Shown here one piece after another: positions 58,980 to 64,000 of a stretch of 64,000 nt of DNA (position 1 is its first letter; every line of letters starts with the position of its first letter). The stretch is taken from assembly GCF_050624435.1 (NCBI RefSeq), contig NC_134546.1, positions 77,851,700-77,915,699 of the forward strand, in the 5' to 3' direction. The translations under genes and the position numbers were made by a program. Origin of the DNA: Tenrec ecaudatus. Taxonomy: Eukaryota > Chordata > Mammalia > Afrosoricida > Tenrecidae. The notes under the pieces are model-generated. The model saw nothing but the letters and a program-made list of their open reading frames with translations. It searched no databases and had not been told where the DNA came from.

Positions 58980-60150
58980 AGTCAAAATGAAGCTGGGACC
59001 ATGAAGCTGGAGACATGAATCAAAGACATGAGAGCACAAATATAACCTCAGGTACATCACACATGAATGCTAAGACTATCTCATGTACAGATATGATTAA
59101 TTGAACACTAACAAAAAGAAACTGGATCAGCTATAGAATGGCATCAATAATATCATGTATAAAGAAAGCAACATCATTCACAAGGGAGAAAAGAAAGAAT
59201 GAGCAAGGTGGACATCAAAGAGACTGATACTATCACTGGTAGAAATGTAGTTAAAGCAAATGGAAGAAATGATGAAGGAAGAGCTGAACAAAATATTTCC
59301 AGGAGCAACTTAAGAAAACAAAGTATTAAAGTGAAACGTGTTGCCCACTGGGGGAATCATCAAAGTTATAATAATGAGAACAAAGAGAATTTCATTTTGT
59401 ATGTGGTAGAAAAAATGATTGGAATAGGCTCACACCCCAAGGAATCTTTGCCGGACATAATTTAAAGAAAAATATTGGCAGAGACATTTACAAATCGAAT
59501 TGTTTGTGGCTTCCTTTCACCAGAGAACCTAAACACACTCAGTCATTTCTGCAAAGCTGTTTATTTATAGCTTTGTAATCAAAAGTGGATATTTTTATCC
59601 ATATGGTCAGAATTGAGGACAGGGGACTAAGCTCTCTCTCTCTCTTTAAATGTCTACAGGGGAACTCCCTTAAGTCTACCCTCCTTAAAATCTCTTCTTT
59701 TGGGGGTTGAGATGAAAGGGTAGGGGACTAAGCTTTAAATTTGCTCTTCAGACATGCGACTTTTGGCAGACGTGTTGTGGCATCAAATAAATGATGGACA
59801 TTATAATGCCTTGATAATTTAGAAGAGTCTATTCGGTTATCAGTGGACTGCTAGAATCTAAAAGTGACTCTTTGATTGCAGTCCTAAGTGGATATTTCAG
59901 TCAATCTTTAAAGGCAAATGCTCATTTATCATTTGTCTAGGGCTTAAACCAGCAAGGACAAAAGCAGAATGTAAAACTAATGGTATTCTTCTTTAGAATG
60001 AGTGAGTCCTACAGGGTACAGGATTGATGATAACATCCTGGTTAATAAAATAAAAATAGCAATATCCTGGTTACAACATCAAATTCAACAATATTATTAA
60101 TTACAATGTCCTGATCTCCAGAACATAAGAGTACATTTTAAAATCAATCA
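58980..60150. other. Unassigned AT-rich sequence
   Basis: An 88-codon open frame at 59199-59465 has no recognisable domain. A (CT)n run of about 14 bases lies at 59633. Nothing else identified. Confidence 0.35.
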
Positions 60151-60269
60151 CTAGTGAGACTTTCTGAGATGGGAGGGTGAAGGATGAAGGTCATTCCCCA
60201 GTCAAAAAGATGGCGTGATTGTGACTAGTGATAGTCTGTCCCAGAAGAACAGATAATAAAAAAATATTT

Positions 60270-60770
60270 TAAATTCCGTTGTGAAATAATTCTTTATTGT
60301 GAATTAGGTGTGGATTTTGTTTGGGCCGGGTCTGCTTCTCGAGAAAACAAATCACCTGGCTGAACTTCAAAGCATCTTCCTCCAGCATTTCAAAAAGCTT
60401 ACCTCCTGGGGCAGAACACAGCCTGATATCCCCAGTGTTCCAGGAAGCAAGTTTTCTGAGAAGAAGATTATTTATCACAGGCCCTTCCTGGCTCAAATCC
60501 GACAGCTACAGCACTAAAAACTCACTTCCTCTTATCAACACATATGTCCTTGGCTAGTACCCTATTTAAGTCCCATTGCCTCACTGCCAGGTGCAATTTC
60601 CCTGACCTAACTTGTTGGGGCTCAGAACCTGCCCGGGGGCTCAAGATGCCCCCATCCCTTTCTCTGCTCTCCCTTCCTCCGGGGAGTTCTTTCCTTGCTT
60701 CAATAAAATCTTTCTCAACTTCACATTCCTGGCTAAATTGTATCTCTGTTCTGCACCTCTGTTAAACCTC
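60270..60770 (+). mobile_element. Solo LTR (class-I-like), plus strand
   Basis: Has an LTR order of signals: TATA-like CTATTTAAGTCCC at 60562, then about 135 bases later AATAAA at 60702 followed by CT-rich sequence ('tctttctcaacttcacattcctgg..ctgttctgcacctctg'). GC-rich R-like segment with CCGGGGGCTC. No adjacent viral genes. Ends are approximate. Confidence 0.5.
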
Positions 60771-60889
60771 TCATATTTATCCATCAGTTTCATATTCAGC
60801 AATTTAAGTTATTTTCCAAATCGGCATTTGCTTGTAACTATCCATAGCCTATAACCCCTCCTGAGATATTAATGTGCTACGATTAGAAG

Positions 60890-62310
60890 GAACGCAGGAC
60901 GTTAAGGCATGGGACTTCAAGGGGGTCAGCAAGCATATGAGCAGTTGCATGCATGTATAAGTGTTCTTTCACAGAAATTATCATCGGGATCCTTTTGGCT
61001 GGTTCAATGTAATGTTCCTCAAAGAAAGCAGATAAGGTAGGCCATACGTAAATTTTATTTTCAATCAATTATTATTTTTTGCCAAAGCTGAAGGTTTCAT
61101 TTGGATTGATTGTGTCTTCTCAGACAATTCGAGGCATGTGGCATTTGGTCCTTGCAGGGATCAATTGAACTCATTCATGATGACAAACACATCAACCAAG
61201 TAAGCTATATCTGCAGTTCACTTTTATCACTGAAAGTGCTTCGAACTGCGGTCTTGCTACCTGATTGAAAAACACTTTGAGTTCATCACGAAGCTCAAAA
61301 ACATGTTTTAAAACTCTTCCTCTTAACTACCATCTCACTTCAGTGGGAAATAACAGACCATAACTCGGCGTATCCAACTCGTTGCACAGTTGGGAAAACA
61401 ACCGACTGTTTAAAGTGCTTGCCTTTACAGAATTGAAAGAACTTATGGCACTTTTCATTACTTCTTGTAACTCTTGTGGCAGCATCTTTATTGCTAATAT
61501 TTTCCAATGAATCATACAGTGAGTTCCGATGAATTTTGGTGACTCATTCAGAACCAAACATTGAAATCCAGATCAACATACTAGCATAACTGGAACCCCA
61601 TCTGTGCAAACACCACAAACCTTTTCCCAAGAGATCTTATGCTCTTTCAGAAATGAAACAAATGTATCAAATACTTCAAGTGAAGTAGTTGTCATTTGAA
61701 GAGGTTTACAAAAAAGAAACTCGTCTTCAAAGTTGTTATTCATAAACCTCATGTAAAACAGTAACTCTGAACAGTTTGCAGCGTCCATAGTTTCATCAAA
61801 CTGGATGCTAAATATTGGAAGTGGAGCAGATTTAATTTCTTGGATTACCTGATCAAGAATATCAGCAGACCTGTCAGCTATTCTTCTGGGGACAGTGTCG
61901 TTAGATAAGGAAATTACACTCAATTTCGTAACAAATTCATCTCCGACCAGAACCCAACGATGTCTTTGACCGCTGGCAACAGTAAATTCTCAGCAATGGT
62001 GTGAGGTTTCATAGCTCTGGCGATTCTGAGTGCCACCAAATATGAAGATTCCATGGCTGCTACGTTTTCTTTGTGGTTCTTGCTACCAGTATCAAGGCTG
62101 GCTTTCTTGAGTCCTTCAGCTTTGCTTATAAAAGAGTTGGTATCCTTGCCGTCAAAGCTATGATGCTTGCTATCAAAATGGCATTTTTGTTTGTTTGGCT
62201 TCATGGATTTGGCTTTTAGGACTTCACAACAAATACCATATTGCGGTTTCTCAATTCCTGCTGAAATAATTGAGGTAAAAACATACTGCAAAAAATCCTT
62301 ACTATATTTT
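60890..62310 (-). pseudogene. hAT transposase (Buster group), broken into several frames
   Basis: Three long minus-strand pieces in order. Piece 1 (62291-61920): YVFTSIISAGIEKPQYGICC with a BED-type C..C and a H...H spacing (CHFDSKHHSF), then a helical stretch ending MKPHTIAENLLLPAVKDI. Piece 2 (61923-61573): RR.AD.SADILDQVIQEIK, the catalytic-region FSIQFDETMD, then WEKVCGVCTDGVPVML. Piece 3 (61557-61327): SPKFIGTHCMIH, the hAT CxxH, with LPQELQEVMKS and NSRLFSQLCNEL to TEVRW. A last piece at 61068-60883 resembles the C-terminal part. Such domesticable transposases gave rise to ZBED-like host genes, but this one has frame breaks and no evidence of being kept. Confidence 0.85.
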
Positions 62311-62646
62311 CTTTTCTTAAGGTTCTTCTACACATGATCCATTGTCATGTAATGGTTTGCTAATGAAAATAATATATAACAATAGTTTTAATAATACAAA
62401 AGATGATAGATGGCATAGTTCAGTCAATACAGTTCATTAAAGTTTCCTATGATTATGATTCTATGTGTTGTTTTCTTTACATACCTGTTACTATCACAAG
62501 GGGGCAGTATTCACACCAACCACAACTGAATATAAAAAGACCGATCGGTATCTAGATTAAGTTCCCATGCTACATATGTATATATTTTTGTAGTTGTTGA
62601 TGATTTTACATGTACCCAGTAATTATAATTCATGAAATGTTTTGCC

Positions 62647-62763
62647 TTCAATACTGCTGCTTTCAACACAGGAGATGCTTTTAACAGAGTAGCTGCTTTC
62701 AACACAGCAGCTACTTTCTACACAGTAACTGCTCTCTACACAGTAGCTGTTCTCTACACATGT
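62647..62763 (+). repeat. 18-bp minisatellite within hAT 5' region
   Basis: About 6.5 units of consensus TTCAACACAGTAGCTGCT, e.g. successive units starting 62647, 62665, 62683, 62701, 62719, 62737, drifting to CTCTACACAGTAGCTGTT. The period of 18 keeps a plus-strand frame open (AFNTAAFNTG-like), which is a consequence of the repeat. Confidence 0.85.
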
Positions 62764-63233
62764 GTGACTGGTCCATATAAGTACATTATCGTGCCAACCC
62801 TGTCATATACACCTGTATTTGTATGGGGTGTATATAATGGGGTTGGCGAGAAGATGTCATCACACCGGGTACAGGTATGTGCGCATATCTGCATGTGGGC
62901 AGTCCTGCCTGGAGAAGATAGAGGAGCTGTGTCTTGGTTCCTAAGAACATTGGAAATATGTGTTTTCCAATGGTATTAGACTACACCTGTGAAAGTGTCA
63001 TTTGACCTCCAAAGAGGTGGTGACCCACAGGTTGACAACCACAGCTCTAGAATTATATAAGTTTCCTATCATTTATCACTGATGTAGACCAGAAATACAT
63101 TCATCAATGTGAATTATATCCACATCCTAGTGCCCTATAGAGTTGAAAGCTAAAGCCATCTCCCCTGAGGAAGCATTAAGCAAGGACATTGCCATCTAGG
63201 TTGCTCCTAAACCCCTGATAACAGAGTGCACTC

Positions 63234-63650
63234 ATGTGGAGTTTCATTTTCCTATTGACAATTGCCTTAGGTAAGATAATATATTGGGATGGAGAGAAGA
63301 CTGTGGCATCTCCAGAGCCCTCACCTTCTGGTTTACTTCCTCACAGGTGTGCATGCCCAGATGCTGTTAGTGCAGTCTGGGGCATAGGTGAAAAAGTTTG
63401 GAGATTGGTGAAGGTGTGCTAAAAGACTTCTGGAAACACCTTCACCAGCTACAGTATGAATAGTGTTTGGCAAGCACCCAGAAAATGCCTTCCGTGGAAG
63501 GGCTGGATCAACACCGACACTGGGGAATCAATATATGTCCAGGGCTTCACAGAGGGCTATGTCTTCTCCTTGAATGTGTCAGTCAGCACAGTTAATCTAT
63601 AGCTTATCAGCCTGAAGCATGAGGAAACTGCCACCTAATCCTGTGTGACA
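63234..63650 (+). pseudogene. IGHV clan I (VH7/VH1-like) pseudogene
   Basis: Leader exon 63234-63270 reads MWSFIFLLTIAL with donor GTAAGA, 37 bases instead of the usual 46. Acceptor CCTCACAG at 63346; V exon from 63347 reads GVHAQMLLVQSGA then TAG (63386-63388). FR1 then loses one base and the first disulfide cysteine (GGTGTGCTAAAAG). CDR2/FR3 keep the VH7-type wording: GWINTDTGE and [19 protein letters not shown], followed by TAG in the LQI.SL stretch and TAATCCTGTGTG where YYC(A) is expected, the second Cys codon being present. Multiple stops make it a clear pseudogene. No octamer recognised upstream. Confidence 0.88.
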
Positions 63651-63688
63651 CACACTGTGAAACCCACATCCTGAAAGTGTCAGGAAAT
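63651..63688 (+). other. IGHV RSS (clan I type), altered
   Basis: Heptamer-like CACACTG, spacer TGAAACCCACATCCTGAAAG.. of 22 bases in the style of human clan I signals, nonamer-like TCAGGAAAT. One base short and off consensus at heptamer position 5. Confidence 0.7.
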
Positions 63689-63699
63689 CTGGGGGAATG

Positions 63700-63895
63700 G
63701 CAGCTGTGCTCACTGAGGCAGTGACTCCAAATTCTTCGCTGAATCCTTTATTTACAAGTAATGCACTTAGAAATGACAGACAAAGAAAATTACTTCCTGA
63801 GATTGGCCTTACTTTCCTGTGACATTAAATCACCCGTCAAGACAGGAGGATAAAAAAAATTCCTTGGTATGTAACCTTGTTTCACCTCTCTGTGT
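63700..63895. other. Short intergenic stretch
   Basis: No feature recognised. Confidence 0.3.
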
Positions 63896-63897
63896 AA

Positions 63898-64000
63898 ATA
63901 CTGGCATTACAGCACTAAGAACAATGCAGACTCTATGAAGAGTTGATTGAACATCTCCAGAGACAATGATAAGAACACAGTTTATCTGCAAATGTATGGT
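63898..64000 (+). pseudogene. Partial IGHV clan III (VH3-like) relic at window end
   Basis: CDR2 end and FR3 are recognisable: 'gcagactctatgaagagttgattgaacatctccagagacaatg' then 'aagaacacagtttatctgcaaatg', against the family's DSVKGRFTISRDN.KNT.YLQM. The G-R-F codons are disturbed (GAGTTGATTGAAC) and a GAT replaces the usual GCC. No leader or FR1 is seen between it and the VH7-like pseudogene, only about 210 bases away, so the 5' half is deleted. It runs off the window. Confidence 0.75.

Larger units (their letters stand above)
60890..63053 (-). mobile_element. hAT (Buster/SPIN-like) transposon carrying transposase fossil
   Basis: Minus-strand element. Its 5' end near 63053 reads TGTGGTTGTCAACCTGTGGGTC, then 'ctttcacaggtgtagtctaataccattggaaaacacatatttcc', matching the MITE at 41.92 kb. 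Its body from 62320 downward carries the transposase. No matching right TIR or target duplication could be found near 60.9 kb, so the 3' end is missing or decayed. Confidence 0.75.

Noticed and set aside
62647..62763. Evenly spaced repeat considered as a CRISPR-like array
   Set aside because: No unique spacers between units, mammalian context, and the repeat is a simple 18-bp minisatellite.

Overview
This is a stretch of mammalian genomic DNA from an immunoglobulin heavy-chain variable (IGHV) region, almost certainly of an afrotherian (tenrec, golden mole, aardvark, elephant or relative). The mammalian call rests on V segments with split leaders, octamer promoters and recombination signals, a processed EEF1A1 pseudogene and a near-full-length LINE-1. 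The afrotherian call rests on recognising AfroSINE-type tRNA-derived SINEs and many RTE/BovB-like LINE fragments. A hAT family resembling SPIN elements mildly favours a tenrec-like source, but the species is not resolved. I find no D, J or constant genes, no prokaryotic genes and no CRISPR.

Layout. 0.1-4 kb: a block with an RTE relic, a clan-II (VH4-like) pseudogene, an AfroSINE and a VH3-like pseudogene. 4.2-10.8 kb: nested minus-strand elements, namely an RTE fragment, a class-I-like retroviral gag piece, a mariner fossil and a betaretrovirus-like provirus relic with LTR, gag and dUTPase/protease. 12.9-13.5 kb: a VH4-like segment whose V exon is fully open. 14-22 kb: L1 3' ends, the EEF1A1 retropseudogene and a truncated L1 with target-site duplication. 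23.0-23.6 kb: a VH segment broken by one stop codon. 24.2-38.9 kb: a second copy of the first block, split by an 8.8 kb L1 (ORF1 open, ORF2 with four lesions, 3'UTR of 2.6 kb) and carrying its own VH4-like/AfroSINE/VH3-like set. 40.2 kb: a badly decayed VH. 41-63 kb: a V-free interval with a hAT MITE, SINEs, an ETS-rich promoter-like stretch with unassigned exon-like blocks, a local duplication, RTE and L1 pieces, an LTR and a hAT transposase fossil. 63.2-64.0 kb: a VH7-like pseudogene and the start of another VH3-like relic running off the window.

All V segments lie on the plus strand and use 23-bp-type recombination signals, so this looks like a pseudogene-rich, transposon-loaded part of the V array. 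None of the nine V units looks fully functional: the 13 kb unit has an open V exon but a leader whose ATG is out of frame, and the 23 kb unit has a single TAG. Where a unit is otherwise intact the V segments could still serve as donors or be polymorphic. I see no undescribed enzymatic or defence system; the notable material is the block duplication, RSS and leader defects, an unpaired-cysteine V segment, the long-3'UTR L1 with a probable 3' transduction, and paired hAT elements.
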